From: Acetobacter conturbans
GTDB lineage: Bacteria > Pseudomonadota > Alphaproteobacteria > Acetobacterales > Acetobacteraceae
Length of the DNA stretch: 64,000 bases
Assembly: GCF_011516755.1 (NCBI RefSeq)
Contig: NZ_WOSY01000008.1
Span: 1 to 64,000 of the forward strand
Direction of reading: 5' to 3'
The stretch's first letter is position 1; each line of letters starts with the position of its first letter. Made by a program: the position numbers and the translations under genes. Positions 45,409 through 54,233 of the stretch are shown here, piece after piece. The notes under the pieces are model-generated. The model ran no database searches. It had not been told where the DNA came from and was given only the letters and a program-made list of their open reading frames with translations.

Positions 45409-46221
45409 TCAGTGCGAATTTTGCGTGGGAGGCACCACGATCATATCGGACGAATCGCCGGAAGTGATCGGGGGCAGGGTATCGTCGGGCGGTGGCGGTG
45501 GCGGCGGTGGCGGCAGGAACCTGTGCGGCTTCGCGACGAGCGCACCCTTTCTGATGGGCGCGACAGGCGGCGTTTCCGGTTCGTCCGGAATAGTGCTCGG
45601 CTCGACGGCAGGCGGTGCAGACTCGACCGGTGCTGCCGGGATCGCCCTTGCACTGGGAGTGGCTGCCGGAGGAATGGGCGCGACCGGGTGAGGCGTGACC
45701 GGGAGAGCGGACTGGGCAGCAGGTGGAGCGACCGCGGGCGTCCGGACGGGGCCGACCGGTGCGGGAGCCGTAGGAATACTGGTCGGTGCAACCATTTTCG
45801 CCGGGATCTGGGCAGCGGGCGCCGGTGCTACTGTAGGCATCGCCTCATGAGCCGGGAGCGTAGCGGCTGGCGGCCTGGCCCGGACGCCGGACGCGACCGG
45901 AGGTGTTGCCGTGGATTTTTTCTGGCCGAATGTCTTGCGTGAGGCGGCCGCCCGCTCCTGCGCCGACTGTTGCCTCAGCGTGTCGATAACGTTCGGAAGG
46001 GTTTTCTCGTGCGCTGCCGCCGGATGGGCATCATGCCACTGGCTGCCATCGAACCAGCCCTGCCAGTGGCCCCGCTGGTCAAACCAGCCCGCATGACCTC
46101 CATGAGAGCCGAAGCTCCATCCTTCCTGATAATGGGCAGGACGATAGTTATACTGTTCGTAGCATCCCGTAAGCGCCAATGCGGCCAGCAGGCTTGCTGC
46201 TTTCTGTCCCGTTCGCGCCAC
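45409..46221 (-). CDS. Proline-rich lipoprotein
   Basis: About 270 aa. GTG at 46221 gives MARTGQKAASLLAALALTGC: a signal peptide with lipobox LTGC and Cys20 as lipid anchor. A Tyr/Trp/His-rich head follows (YRPAHYQEGWSFGSHGGHAG, GWFDGSQWHDAHP), then a long Ala/Pro/Val low-complexity region and a polyproline run (eight to ten Pro) near the C-terminus. It probably spans the periplasm from the outer membrane. A longer in-frame reading to 46536 overlaps the purB promoter region and is rejected. No family recognised. Confidence 0.7.
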   Translation of the reverse strand: MARTGQKAASLLAALALTGCYEQYNYRPAHYQEGWSFGSHGGHAGWFDQRGHWQGWFDGSQWHDAHPAAAHEKTLPNVIDTLRQQSAQERAAASRKTFGQKKSTATPPVASGVRARPPAATLPAHEAMPTVAPAPAAQIPAKMVAPTSIPTAPAPVGPVRTPAVAPPAAQSALPVTPHPVAPIPPAATPSARAIPAAPVESAPPAVEPSTIPDEPETPPVAPIRKGALVAKPHRFLPPPPPPPPPDDTLPPITSGDSSDMIVVPPTQNSH

Positions 46222-46608
46222 GCTCTCTTCACTCCACAGACTGTACTGACGGAAATCACGCGGCCAGCGTTCATCCCCGATCACGGGTTGGACCAGAGAC
46301 AGCCTTCCGGGGCAAGAGGGAGGTGACGCGGGAAGTAAGGTGGACACCGCTCTCACCGCCTCCGCGATGCTCCTTCGGTAAACCGTTCGGATACCGTTTC
46401 GTCGCGCGCCAAAATGGGTTAGAGCATCGTCGAACTCGACCGGAGTCGGGCGTCCGGCCCCGCAATGCTCTCCACAGCACCTGCACGGAACGGAACCCGT
46501 TTGCGCCATGCGAGGCGATGGTTGCTCCGGGCACATTACCAGATTCAGACCTGCGACAGGCAGGCCGGGTTCGGTCGGTCACGCAGACTTAAGAGGGAAA
46601 AGCGTCTC

Positions 46609-47958
46609 ATGGTGCCTCGTTACACACGTCCTGCAATGGTGAGCATCTGGGCTCCGGAAAACCGTTACCGGATCTGGTTCGAGATCGAGGCGCTGGCGTG
46701 CGAGGCGATGGCGGAACTGGGTGAGATTCCTGCCGAGGCCGCCCGCACCATCCGTGAGAAAGGTGATGCCGCGATGGCGGCTTTCTCGCAGGCCGACCTC
46801 GACCGTATCGACGCCATCGAGGCAGAAACCCGTCACGACGTGATCGCGTTCCTGACGTGGCTGGCCGAAAAGGTTGGCCCGGACAGCCGTTTCGTGCATC
46901 TGGGTATGACGTCTTCCGACGTGCTCGACACCTGTCTCGCCGTACAGCTCACGCAGGCTACGGACCTTTTGCTCACGGGCATCGATTCGGTGCTGGCAGC
47001 GGTCAAGAAACAGGCGTTCGCCCACAAATACACACTCACCATTGGCCGCAGCCACGGCATCCACGCCGAACCGACGTCCTTCGGCCTGAAAATGGCTGGT
47101 CATTACGCTGAATTCGACCGCAACAAGACGCGACTGGAAACAGCTCGCGCCGAGATCGCTACCTGCGCCATCTCCGGCGCGGTCGGCACATTTGCGCATC
47201 TCGATCCGCGTGTTGAAGCCTACGTCGCCGACAAGCTCGGCCTGATGCCTGAGCCTGTCTCCACGCAGGTCATTCCCCGTGATCGTCATGCCGCCTATTT
47301 CTGTGCCCTCGCCGTCATCGCCAGTGGTGTCGAGCGCCTTGCGACGGAAGTGCGTCATCTCCAGCGTTCGGAAGTGCGCGAGGCCGAGGAATTCTTCCAT
47401 CCGGGCCAGAAAGGCTCGTCCGCGATGCCGCACAAGCGGAATCCGGTCCTGTCCGAGAACCTTACCGGTCTCGCCCGTCTCGTTCGTGCAGCCGCCATCC
47501 CGGCGCTCGAGAACGTGGCGCTGTGGCACGAGCGCGACATCAGCCACTCTTCCGTCGAGCGTAACATCTGCCCGGACGCGACGCTGGGCCTCGACTTCGC
47601 GCTGGCCCGTCTCGCCGGGATGATGGACAAGCTGCTCGTCTATCCGGACCAGATGATGGCCAACATCGAGAGCCTTGGTGGCGTCGTTCACTCCGGCGAG
47701 GTTTTGCTGGCTCTCGCTCGGGCAGGCGTGCTGCGTGAGGACGCCTATCGCATCGTCCAGCGTTGCGCGATGGCGACATGGACCAATCTCGGCAAGCCGG
47801 GCTGCAAGACGTTCCGCGAAAACCTGGATGCCGATCCGGAAATCGCCGGTCGTATTTCGCCGGAAGTGCTGGATGCGGCGATGGACAGCCGTTCGCACCT
47901 GAAAGCGGTCGATGATCGCTACAAGCTGATTTTTGGTGAATCTGGCCCGAAAGCCTGA
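46609..47958 (+). CDS. purB: Adenylosuccinate lyase
   Basis: A 449-aa fumarase/aspartase-superfamily lyase acting twice in purine synthesis: SAICAR to AICAR plus fumarate, and adenylosuccinate to AMP plus fumarate. The signature KGSSAMPHKRNP is at about residues 267-278; SSDVLDTCLA, TIGRSHGIHAEPTSFG (catalytic His) and HERDISHSSVERN are present. ATG at 46609 is preferred over an upstream in-frame start because of the conserved MVPRYTRPAM N-terminus. purC follows after 167 bp. Confidence 0.96.
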   Translation: MVPRYTRPAMVSIWAPENRYRIWFEIEALACEAMAELGEIPAEAARTIREKGDAAMAAFSQADLDRIDAIEAETRHDVIAFLTWLAEKVGPDSRFVHLGMTSSDVLDTCLAVQLTQATDLLLTGIDSVLAAVKKQAFAHKYTLTIGRSHGIHAEPTSFGLKMAGHYAEFDRNKTRLETARAEIATCAISGAVGTFAHLDPRVEAYVADKLGLMPEPVSTQVIPRDRHAAYFCALAVIASGVERLATEVRHLQRSEVREAEEFFHPGQKGSSAMPHKRNPVLSENLTGLARLVRAAAIPALENVALWHERDISHSSVERNICPDATLGLDFALARLAGMMDKLLVYPDQMMANIESLGGVVHSGEVLLALARAGVLREDAYRIVQRCAMATWTNLGKPGCKTFRENLDADPEIAGRISPEVLDAAMDSRSHLKAVDDRYKLIFGESGPKA

Positions 47959-48066
47959 AGCCACACCTTGTGCCGGCACAGGTTTCCGGCACAGGCGGCT
48001 GTATCATCTGACGCCGAAGGCTGCTAAGAGGCAGCCGCAGAGGCCCGCCGCCGGGGGGGCGACAAC

Positions 48067-48098
48067 TGCGGGCAGATATTTCTGCATTCCTGCCCGCA
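48067..48098 (+). promoter_or_regulatory. Hairpin upstream of purC
   Basis: TGCGGGCAG, 14 bases, CTGCCCGCA: a perfect 9-bp stem followed by AGTCTTTT, 28 bases before the purC ATG. It may terminate purB transcription or act as a leader element. Two further stems lie upstream: TGTGCCGG/CCGGCACA (47969-47993), and one with GGCTGC/GCAGCC arms near 48020. No known riboswitch was recognised. Confidence 0.4.
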
Positions 48099-48125
48099 AG
48101 TCTTTTAGAGTGAGCAAGGACGACC

Positions 48126-48890
48126 ATGGCCCGCCGCCGCCAGCTGTATGAAGGTAAAGCCAAGATTCTGTTCGAGGGGCCGGAACCCGGTACACTGGTG
48201 CAGTATTTCAAGGACGATGCCACAGCCGGAAATGGCGCCAAGCATGGCATCATCACCGGCAAGGGCGTGCTGAATAACCGCATCAGCGAATATATCATGT
48301 TGCGTCTGCAGGACATCGGCATCCCGACGCACTTCATCCGCCGGATCAACATGCGGGAGCAGTTGATCCGCGAGGTGGAAATCATCCCGCTGGAAATCGT
48401 GGTGCGCAATATCGCGGCGGGCAGCATCGCCAAGCGCCTCGGTATTCCCGAAGGTACGCGCCTGCCGCGTTCCATCGTCGAATATTATTACAAGAACGAC
48501 GCCCTCAATGACCCGATGGTGGCTGAAGAGCACATCACGGCGTTCGGCTGGGCCTGCACGCATGACATGGACGACATGGTCGCCATGGCCCTGCGGGTGA
48601 ATGATTTCCTGACGGGCCTGTTTGCGGGCGTCGGCATCTCGCTGGTCGATTTCAAGCTGGAATTCGGTCGCCTGTGGGAAGGCGAAGAGATGAAGATCAT
48701 TCTCGCGGATGAGATCTCTCCCGACAACTGCCGCCTGTGGGATTCCAAGACAAGCGAGAAGCTCGACAAAGACCGGTTCCGCCGGGACATGGGTCAGGTC
48801 GAGGAAGCCTATCAGGAGGTTGCCCGCCGCCTCGGTATTCTGCCCGAGGCCGGAAACGGCGATCTCAAGGGTTCTGAAACGATGCAGTGA
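48126..48890 (+). CDS. purC: SAICAR synthetase
   Basis: A 254-aa enzyme joining CAIR and aspartate with ATP (phosphoribosylaminoimidazole-succinocarboxamide synthase). Visible: [44 protein letters not shown], signature [20 protein letters not shown] and [14 protein letters not shown] with [10 protein letters not shown]. It is the first gene of a closely packed purC-purS-…-purL operon, 58 bp before purS. Confidence 0.96.
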   Translation: MARRRQLYEGKAKILFEGPEPGTLVQYFKDDATAGNGAKHGIITGKGVLNNRISEYIMLRLQDIGIPTHFIRRINMREQLIREVEIIPLEIVVRNIAAGSIAKRLGIPEGTRLPRSIVEYYYKNDALNDPMVAEEHITAFGWACTHDMDDMVAMALRVNDFLTGLFAGVGISLVDFKLEFGRLWEGEEMKIILADEISPDNCRLWDSKTSEKLDKDRFRRDMGQVEEAYQEVARRLGILPEAGNGDLKGSETMQ

Positions 48891-48948
48891 AAACACACCG
48901 GAGATCGGGTGTGTTTTGAAGATTGAGGCCATGGGGCCGGAGGACGGT

Positions 48949-49191
48949 ATGAAGGTTCGCGTGACGGTGTCTTTGAAGGAAGGTGTGCTTGACCCACAGG
49001 GTAAAGCCATCGGCCATGCCCTCCACGTTCTGGACTTCCCGGAAGTGAAGGAAGTTCGCGTCGGCAAGGTGATCGAACTGGATGTGGACGGCAGCGATGC
49101 CGCGCAGGTCGAAGCCCGCGCAACGGAGATGGCGAAACAGCTTCTCGCCAACGAAGTGATCGAAGACTTTGCTGTGGAGGTGGTGAAATGA
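48949..49191 (+). CDS. purS: FGAM synthase subunit PurS
   Basis: An 80-aa protein starting MKVRVTVSLKEGVLDPQGKA, with GGAGG five bases upstream deciding the ATG at 48949. It is the small bridging subunit of the three-part PurSQL formylglycinamidine ribonucleotide synthase of Gram-positive bacteria and alphaproteobacteria, needed to pass ammonia from PurQ to PurL. Its stop overlaps the start of the next gene by four bases. Confidence 0.93.
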   Translation: MKVRVTVSLKEGVLDPQGKAIGHALHVLDFPEVKEVRVGKVIELDVDGSDAAQVEARATEMAKQLLANEVIEDFAVEVVK

Positions 49192-49589
49192 ACCGTTTTT
49201 CCGTTCTCTCTGCCTTTCTCCTCGTCGGGCTGGGTCTCTGCTCATCGGAAGTTGCGATGGCGCAGCGCATCTCCCCGATGACGGCTGGAAGCTTCGGCCG
49301 CATCTGCACACGCCCTGCTGGCGCGCAGATCTGTGACGCCTACATTTCGGGTCTCGCCGATGCGGGCGCGCTTGCGAAGATCAATGACCGCAATGAAGGC
49401 GATGCCAATGCCCCCGCCGGCTTCTGCGTGCCCCAGACGGAAACCGGTGTTTCCATGCGCGGCAAGGTTATCTCCTGGTTGAAGGCGCACAAGGATGCGT
49501 TGCAGAAGCCGGTTGGTGAGTCGGTATTCATGGCGCTGCATGATGCCTATCCGTGCGCAGCATCCAAGCCTGCGGAACAGAAGAAATGA
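49188..49589 (+). CDS. Secreted Rap1a/Tai-like protein within the purine operon
   Basis: A 133-aa protein with signal peptide ([20 protein letters not shown] to AMA, cut before QRIS). The mature part has four Cys in the pattern of Rap1a/Tai immunity-type domains: [40 protein letters not shown] and [13 protein letters not shown]. In Serratia such proteins are periplasmic immunity proteins against type VI peptidoglycan hydrolases; in alphaproteobacteria the fold is common and mostly uncharacterised. Here it overlaps purS and purQ by ATGA junctions, so it is translated with them. No toxin gene is near. A general periplasmic role is as likely as immunity. Confidence 0.65.
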   Translation: MNRFSVLSAFLLVGLGLCSSEVAMAQRISPMTAGSFGRICTRPAGAQICDAYISGLADAGALAKINDRNEGDANAPAGFCVPQTETGVSMRGKVISWLKAHKDALQKPVGESVFMALHDAYPCAASKPAEQKK

Positions 49590-50287
49590 AAACCGGTATC
49601 GTCGTTTTTCCGGGGACCAACCGGGAGCGCGACATGGCGATCGCCCTGAAGGCGGTCACCGGTCATGCTCCCAAAATCCTCTGGCACCGGGACACCGAAC
49701 TTCCCGATCTTGATCTTGTCGTGCTGCCCGGCGGCTTCAGTTATGGCGATTATCTTCGCTGTGGCGCGATGGCCGCGCACTCTCCGATCATGCGGGCAAT
49801 CCGTGCATTCGCTGAAAAGGGTGGTCACATCCTTGGCGTCTGCAACGGCTTCCAGATCCTGACGGAAACCGGCCTGCTTCCCGGCGCGCTTCTGCGGAAT
49901 GCGGGGCTGCGTTTCCTGTCGCAGGACTGCCACCTCCGCGTCGAGAACGCTGAAACGCCGTTCACGCGCCGCTGGAAGAAAGGTGACGTGTTCCGTACAC
50001 CACTCGCCCACGGTGACGGCAACTATGTTGCGGACGCCGAAACCCTGAAGACACTTCAGAGCGAAAACCGCGTGGCGTTCCGCTATGTCGCGCCGAACGG
50101 CACGGTTGACGCGGCTGACCGCGACAGCAACCCGAACGGCAGCCTCGACGCCATCGCTGGTATCCTGAGCGCCAATTCGCGCATTTGCGGCATGATGCCG
50201 CATCCGGAAGACCTCGTTGATCCGCTCATGGGTGGTGAAGACGGCAAGCCCCTGTTCGACAGTCTGGTGGAGGCGCTGGTCCGATGA
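49586..50287 (+). CDS. purQ: FGAM synthase glutaminase subunit PurQ
   Basis: A 233-aa class I glutamine amidotransferase supplying ammonia to PurL. The nucleophile Cys is in [20 protein letters not shown] (GVCNGFQ), and the C-terminal His/Glu pair in [20 protein letters not shown]. The N-terminus [20 protein letters not shown] is typical. Start at 49586 overlaps the upstream stop (ATGA), and its own stop overlaps purL the same way. Confidence 0.96.
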   Translation: MKTGIVVFPGTNRERDMAIALKAVTGHAPKILWHRDTELPDLDLVVLPGGFSYGDYLRCGAMAAHSPIMRAIRAFAEKGGHILGVCNGFQILTETGLLPGALLRNAGLRFLSQDCHLRVENAETPFTRRWKKGDVFRTPLAHGDGNYVADAETLKTLQSENRVAFRYVAPNGTVDAADRDSNPNGSLDAIAGILSANSRICGMMPHPEDLVDPLMGGEDGKPLFDSLVEALVR

Positions 50288-52494
50288 GCAGCAAGCAGAA
50301 AGCGGTCAACGCCGATCTGGCACGCGAATTCGGCCTGTCCGCCGAGGAATATGATCGCGTCCTCGCTATCATGGGCCGTACGCCGAGCTTTACGGAACTG
50401 GGTGTGTTTTCGGTCATGTGGTCCGAGCACTGTTCCTACAAGTCATCCCGCAAATGGCTCCGCACCCTGCCAACCACAGCGCCGTGGGTTATCCACGGTC
50501 CCGGCGAGAATGCTGGTGTGGTTGATATCGGTCAGGGACTGGCCGCCATCTTCAAGATGGAAAGCCATAACCACCCGTCCTTCATCGAGCCCTATCAGGG
50601 CGCGGCCACTGGCGTCGGCGGCATCCTGCGTGACGTGTTCACCATGGGTGCGCGCCCGGTCGCTAACCTGAACGCTCTGCGTTTCGGGGCGCCGGAAACG
50701 CCCCGCACGCGCCAGATCGTGGACGGTGTGGTCCGTGGTGTCGGCGGTTATGGCAACTGCGTCGGTGTGCCGACAGTAGGCGGCGAGGTGAACTTCCACC
50801 TGGCCTATGACGGCAATCCGCTGGTCAACGCCATGACGGTTGGTGTCGCCCGTCAGGACAAGATCTTCCTGTCAGCAGCGGCAGGTATCGGCAATCCGGT
50901 GGTGTATGTTGGCTCCAAGACGGGGCGCGATGGCATCCACGGTGCGACCATGTCCTCCGCCGAATTCGATGAGAACGCACTGGCAAAGCGCCCAACCGTT
51001 CAGGTCGGCGACCCGTTCGTTGAGAAGCTGCTGATCGAGGCGTGCCTCGAACTGATGGCGACCGACGCAATCGTCGCCATTCAGGACATGGGCGCTGCCG
51101 GTCTGACCTCCTCTTCCGTTGAAATGGCGGGCAAGGGCGGCGTTGGCATCGACCTTGACCTCGATGCCGTGCCACAGCGCGAGCCGGGCATGACGGCCTA
51201 TGAGATGATGCTCTCCGAGAGTCAGGAGCGCATGCTCATCGTCATCAAGCCGGAACGCACTGAAGTGGCCCGCGCGATCTTTGAGAAGTGGGAACTGGAT
51301 TTTGCGGTGATCGGTCATCTGACCGAGACTGGCAATATCGTCGTGCGTCACAAAGGGCAGATCGAAGCCGATATTCCGCTCGACCCGCTTGCGGAACAGG
51401 CACCGATCTACGACCGTCCGATCGCACCGTTGCCAGCACCGGAGCCGGTTGGTGATATCCACGATCCGATCGGTCTGGAGCAGACACTGGTTCGCCTGAT
51501 CGGCAGTCCGGACCTCGCCTCCCGCGCATGGATCTGGAACCAGTATGACAGCACCGTCGGCGGTCAGACCGTGCGTCGTCCGGGTGGCGCGGATGCGGCC
51601 ATCGTCAAGGTCGAGGATACGTCCATCGGTCTGGCGCTGACGACGGACTGCACGCCGCGTTACTGTCACGCCAACCCTAGGAAGGGTGGTGCGCAGGCTG
51701 TTGCCGAAGCATGGCGGAACATCACGGCGACCGGCGCGAAGCCGCTGGCGGTGACGGACAATCTGAACTTCGGCAATCCCGAGAAGCCGGAAATCATGGC
51801 GCAGTTTGTCGGCGCCATTGAAGGTATCGGCGACGCCTGCCGTGCGCTCGATTTCCCGATCGTGAGTGGCAACGTCTCGCTCTACAATGAGACACGCAAT
51901 CCCGATGGCACAAAGTCGGCCATCCTGCCGACGCCGGCCATTGGTGGTCTAGGCGTGTTTGATGACGTGACGAAGAACGTCGGCCTCGGTATGCCTGAAA
52001 ACGGCACGCTGATCCTCGTTGGCGAAACGAAGGGCCATCTCGGCCAGTCGATCTGGCTGCGCGAGATTCTCGGCCGCGAAACGGGTGACGCTCCGGATGT
52101 CGATCTGGTGGCCGAGCGCCGCAATGGCGATTTTGTCCGCGCCCGGATTGCCTCTGGTGAGGTGAAAGCCTGCCATGACGTTTCAGATGGTGGCATTCTG
52201 GTAGCCGTTGCTGAAATGGTTATGGGGACTGGCCATGGCTGCACGCTGGATACGCCGCAATCCGGTATGCGCCCGGAGGCGTTCTGGTTCGGGGAGGATC
52301 AGGCGCGTTATCTGGTCGCGGTCGAAGGTGACGGCAAGGACTTCCTGTCGGCTGCGGAAAAAGCTGGCGTTCCGGCGCGGTTTGCTGCGGAAATCGGTGG
52401 GGATGCTCTGGTTCTGCCCAGTGGGGCAAGACTTTCGGCAGCGCGCCTGACGACGGCACATGGGGCGTTCTTCCCGGATCTGATGGATCGCTAA
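50284..52494 (+). CDS. purL: FGAM synthase large subunit PurL
   Basis: A 736-aa small-type PurL that, with PurS and PurQ, converts FGAR to FGAM using ATP and glutamine-derived ammonia. Motifs: [60 protein letters not shown], and the second AIRS-like half with [10 protein letters not shown] and [16 protein letters not shown]. Full length. Overlaps purQ by 4 bp. Confidence 0.97.
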   Translation: MSSKQKAVNADLAREFGLSAEEYDRVLAIMGRTPSFTELGVFSVMWSEHCSYKSSRKWLRTLPTTAPWVIHGPGENAGVVDIGQGLAAIFKMESHNHPSFIEPYQGAATGVGGILRDVFTMGARPVANLNALRFGAPETPRTRQIVDGVVRGVGGYGNCVGVPTVGGEVNFHLAYDGNPLVNAMTVGVARQDKIFLSAAAGIGNPVVYVGSKTGRDGIHGATMSSAEFDENALAKRPTVQVGDPFVEKLLIEACLELMATDAIVAIQDMGAAGLTSSSVEMAGKGGVGIDLDLDAVPQREPGMTAYEMMLSESQERMLIVIKPERTEVARAIFEKWELDFAVIGHLTETGNIVVRHKGQIEADIPLDPLAEQAPIYDRPIAPLPAPEPVGDIHDPIGLEQTLVRLIGSPDLASRAWIWNQYDSTVGGQTVRRPGGADAAIVKVEDTSIGLALTTDCTPRYCHANPRKGGAQAVAEAWRNITATGAKPLAVTDNLNFGNPEKPEIMAQFVGAIEGIGDACRALDFPIVSGNVSLYNETRNPDGTKSAILPTPAIGGLGVFDDVTKNVGLGMPENGTLILVGETKGHLGQSIWLREILGRETGDAPDVDLVAERRNGDFVRARIASGEVKACHDVSDGGILVAVAEMVMGTGHGCTLDTPQSGMRPEAFWFGEDQARYLVAVEGDGKDFLSAAEKAGVPARFAAEIGGDALVLPSGARLSAARLTTAHGAFFPDLMDR

Positions 52495-52542
52495 GCGGCG
52501 CGTTTCATCAGCTTCGAAAAACAGAATCAAAGGAGAACGGTC

Positions 52543-52773
52543 ATGGCGATGAGTGCGACAGATATCGAGGCCTACATCCTCAAGGCGTTTCCTGACGCAA
52601 AAGTGACCATCGACGATCTGGCCGGTGATGGCGACCATTACGCCTGCACTGTCGTCAGTGAAGCGTTTCGTGGATTGCCTCGCGTGAAGCAGCACAAACT
52701 GGTCTATAATGCACTTGAAGGGCATATGGGCGGGACACTTCATGCGCTTGCGCTCAAGACGTCCACACCCTGA
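52543..52773 (+). CDS. BolA-family protein
   Basis: A 76-aa class of BolA (IbaG/BolA2-like): residues 1-30 AMSATDIEAYILKAFPDAKV, then DGDHYACTVVSEAFRGLPRV with the ligand-region Cys, and KQHKLVYNALEGHMGGTLHA with the conserved His. BolA proteins bind a [2Fe-2S] cluster together with CGFS glutaredoxins in iron-sulfur trafficking. The CGFS glutaredoxin gene is 77 bp downstream, supporting this. Confidence 0.92.
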   Translation: MAMSATDIEAYILKAFPDAKVTIDDLAGDGDHYACTVVSEAFRGLPRVKQHKLVYNALEGHMGGTLHALALKTSTP

Positions 52774-52850
52774 GGTTCTGAACTTCTGAATGAAATCGGA
52801 CGGTTTCTGCCCGATGGCGGGGACTATCCGGAAACCGGAGTAAGCAACAG

Positions 52851-53189
52851 ATGTCTACCACCCCCGTTGGTCCGCGCATTCAGGCGCTCGTAGAAGAAAA
52901 TCCTGTCGTGCTGTTCATGAAGGGGACGCCGGACTTCCCGCAGTGCGGTTTCTCCGCTCGTGTCGTGCAGGTGCTGAATCACCTTGGAGTGCCTTTCAAG
53001 GCCGAGAACGTGCTGGCTGACCCCGAAATGCGCGACGGCATCAAGATCTTCTCTGACTGGCCGACCATCCCGCAGCTTTACGTCAACGGTGAGTTCCTCG
53101 GTGGCTGCGACATCGTGATGGAAATGGCTCAGTCCGGCGAGCTTCAGACGCTTCTCAAGGAAAAGGGAATCGTCAGCGCAGCAGTGTGA
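52851..53189 (+). CDS. grxD: Monothiol glutaredoxin, Grx4/GrxD type
   Basis: A 112-aa CGFS glutaredoxin. The active-site Cys32 is in [20 protein letters not shown]; the glutathione-binding [20 protein letters not shown] is intact. These proteins hold a glutathione-ligated [2Fe-2S] cluster as homodimers or with BolA, and deliver it to target proteins. It pairs with the upstream bolA gene and is followed by a strong terminator. Confidence 0.95.
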   Translation: MSTTPVGPRIQALVEENPVVLFMKGTPDFPQCGFSARVVQVLNHLGVPFKAENVLADPEMRDGIKIFSDWPTIPQLYVNGEFLGGCDIVMEMAQSGELQTLLKEKGIVSAAV

Positions 53190-53194
53190 TCAGA

Positions 53195-53235
53195 AGAGGG
53201 CGTGGAGACTATTGTGTTCTCCACGTCCTCTTTTT
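53195..53235 (+). terminator. Rho-independent terminator after grxD
   Basis: AGAGGGCGTGGAGA, short loop, TCTCCACGTCCTCT followed by TTTT: a 14-bp stem with one wobble pair, starting 6 bases after the grxD stop. Confidence 0.88.
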
Positions 53236-53395
53236 ATTCAGGTTTTGTTCTCGTAGCCCCCGCCGATGCTCCCCTCATTCCCATATAAAATTGGAAATGA
53301 TTCGGTAATTCCCCTTGGTTAGAGGGGAAGACAGGGTTGTCGGGCTGAGACAATGACGTATACTTGGCATGCAAAATGATGAAATGAGAGTGGCA

Positions 53396-53704
53396 ATGAT
53401 CAGAACGATGATGCGGAAACTGACGCTTATTACGGCAGGTCTTTCTGCAGTCGTTGCTGTTGCGGCCGTGACCCCGGCCCATGCGGAACGCATTATTTCT
53501 GATTCCGAAGCCAGCAGGCTGACACTGGAATCCCTCACGGCGGTTCCGGCCTACCACCCGCCAGTTCGGCATTATGCCATGGCACGTAAGCATGTTGTCC
53601 TTGCAAGCCGCGCCCATGCCGGAACGCAGCCTTCCATTCATCTCGTGTCGTTTCATATGGTGAAGAAAGCAGGCCACGCAGTTCACACCCGTCGCCGCAC
53701 CTGA
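53396..53704 (+). CDS. Small secreted protein of unknown function
   Basis: About 102 aa. Signal peptide MIRTMMRKLTLITAGLSAVV leading to PAHA before ERIISD. The mature part is short, basic and His-rich (HHPPVR-like, HYAMARKHVVLASRAH, HMVKKAGHAVHTRRRT). An ATG at 53369 in the same frame would give nine more residues. It is a single-gene unit bounded by terminators on both sides. No family recognised. Confidence 0.6.
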   Translation: MIRTMMRKLTLITAGLSAVVAVAAVTPAHAERIISDSEASRLTLESLTAVPAYHPPVRHYAMARKHVVLASRAHAGTQPSIHLVSFHMVKKAGHAVHTRRRT

Positions 53705-53730
53705 TTACTGCTCTTAGCAGTTGTGTCGAA

Positions 53731-53762
53731 GCCCGTCTGATTTCTGTCAGGCGGGTTTTTTT
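53731..53762 (+). terminator. Rho-independent terminator
   Basis: CCCGTCTGA, six-base loop, TCAGGCGGG followed by seven T: closes the small secreted-protein gene and separates it from the convergent yraN gene. Confidence 0.88.
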
Positions 53763-53771
53763 ATGATCTGC

Positions 53772-54161
53772 TCAGGATTGCCAGAAGACATCCCTGATGC
53801 GCCGAGCCGTATTCGAGGCATCCACGACGATGACATCGAAGGCCACGGAATCGTAGTCCCACTGCGGATGAGAGGCGAGCAGTAGTTCGGCTCCATTCAT
53901 GATGCGGATGCGCTGGCGTTCGCTGATGGACTGGACAGCCAGCGTATGGGTCTGGCGCTTCTTCACTTCAATAAAACTAAGGCGACCATCCTTCAGGGCA
54001 ACGAGGTCGATCTCACCGGCTGGAGTGCGGGCTCTCCGCAAGAGAATGGTCCAGCCGTGGGAAAGAAGAGCCTGTTCGGCCACACTTTCCGCATTCACGC
54101 CACTTTGCCAGGCTATGCGTCCGCGTTCGCTTCGTGAGGCCAGATGGGAAGTTCTCTGCAT
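53772..54161 (-). CDS. YraN/UPF0102-family nuclease-like protein
   Basis: A 129-aa protein with a Holliday-junction-resolvase-like fold. AERA-type helix (GVNAESVAEQALLSHGWTIL), RRARTPAGEIDLVALKDGRL with the family Glu-x-Asp, and SFIEVKKRQ (E-x-K) form the PD-(D/E)xK site. Start at MQRTSH (54161); a far longer open frame upstream runs antisense to cls and is not real. Function in vivo is unproven for the family. It is convergent with the upstream unit and divergent from cls. Confidence 0.88.
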   Translation of the reverse strand: MQRTSHLASRSERGRIAWQSGVNAESVAEQALLSHGWTILLRRARTPAGEIDLVALKDGRLSFIEVKKRQTHTLAVQSISERQRIRIMNGAELLLASHPQWDYDSVAFDVIVVDASNTARRIRDVFWQS

Positions 54162-54233
54162 TTTCCAGAATAGTGGCCCATAAGGTAAGCATTTGATGAA
54201 GATCCACAGGAGAATGGACCACTGTTCACACCC

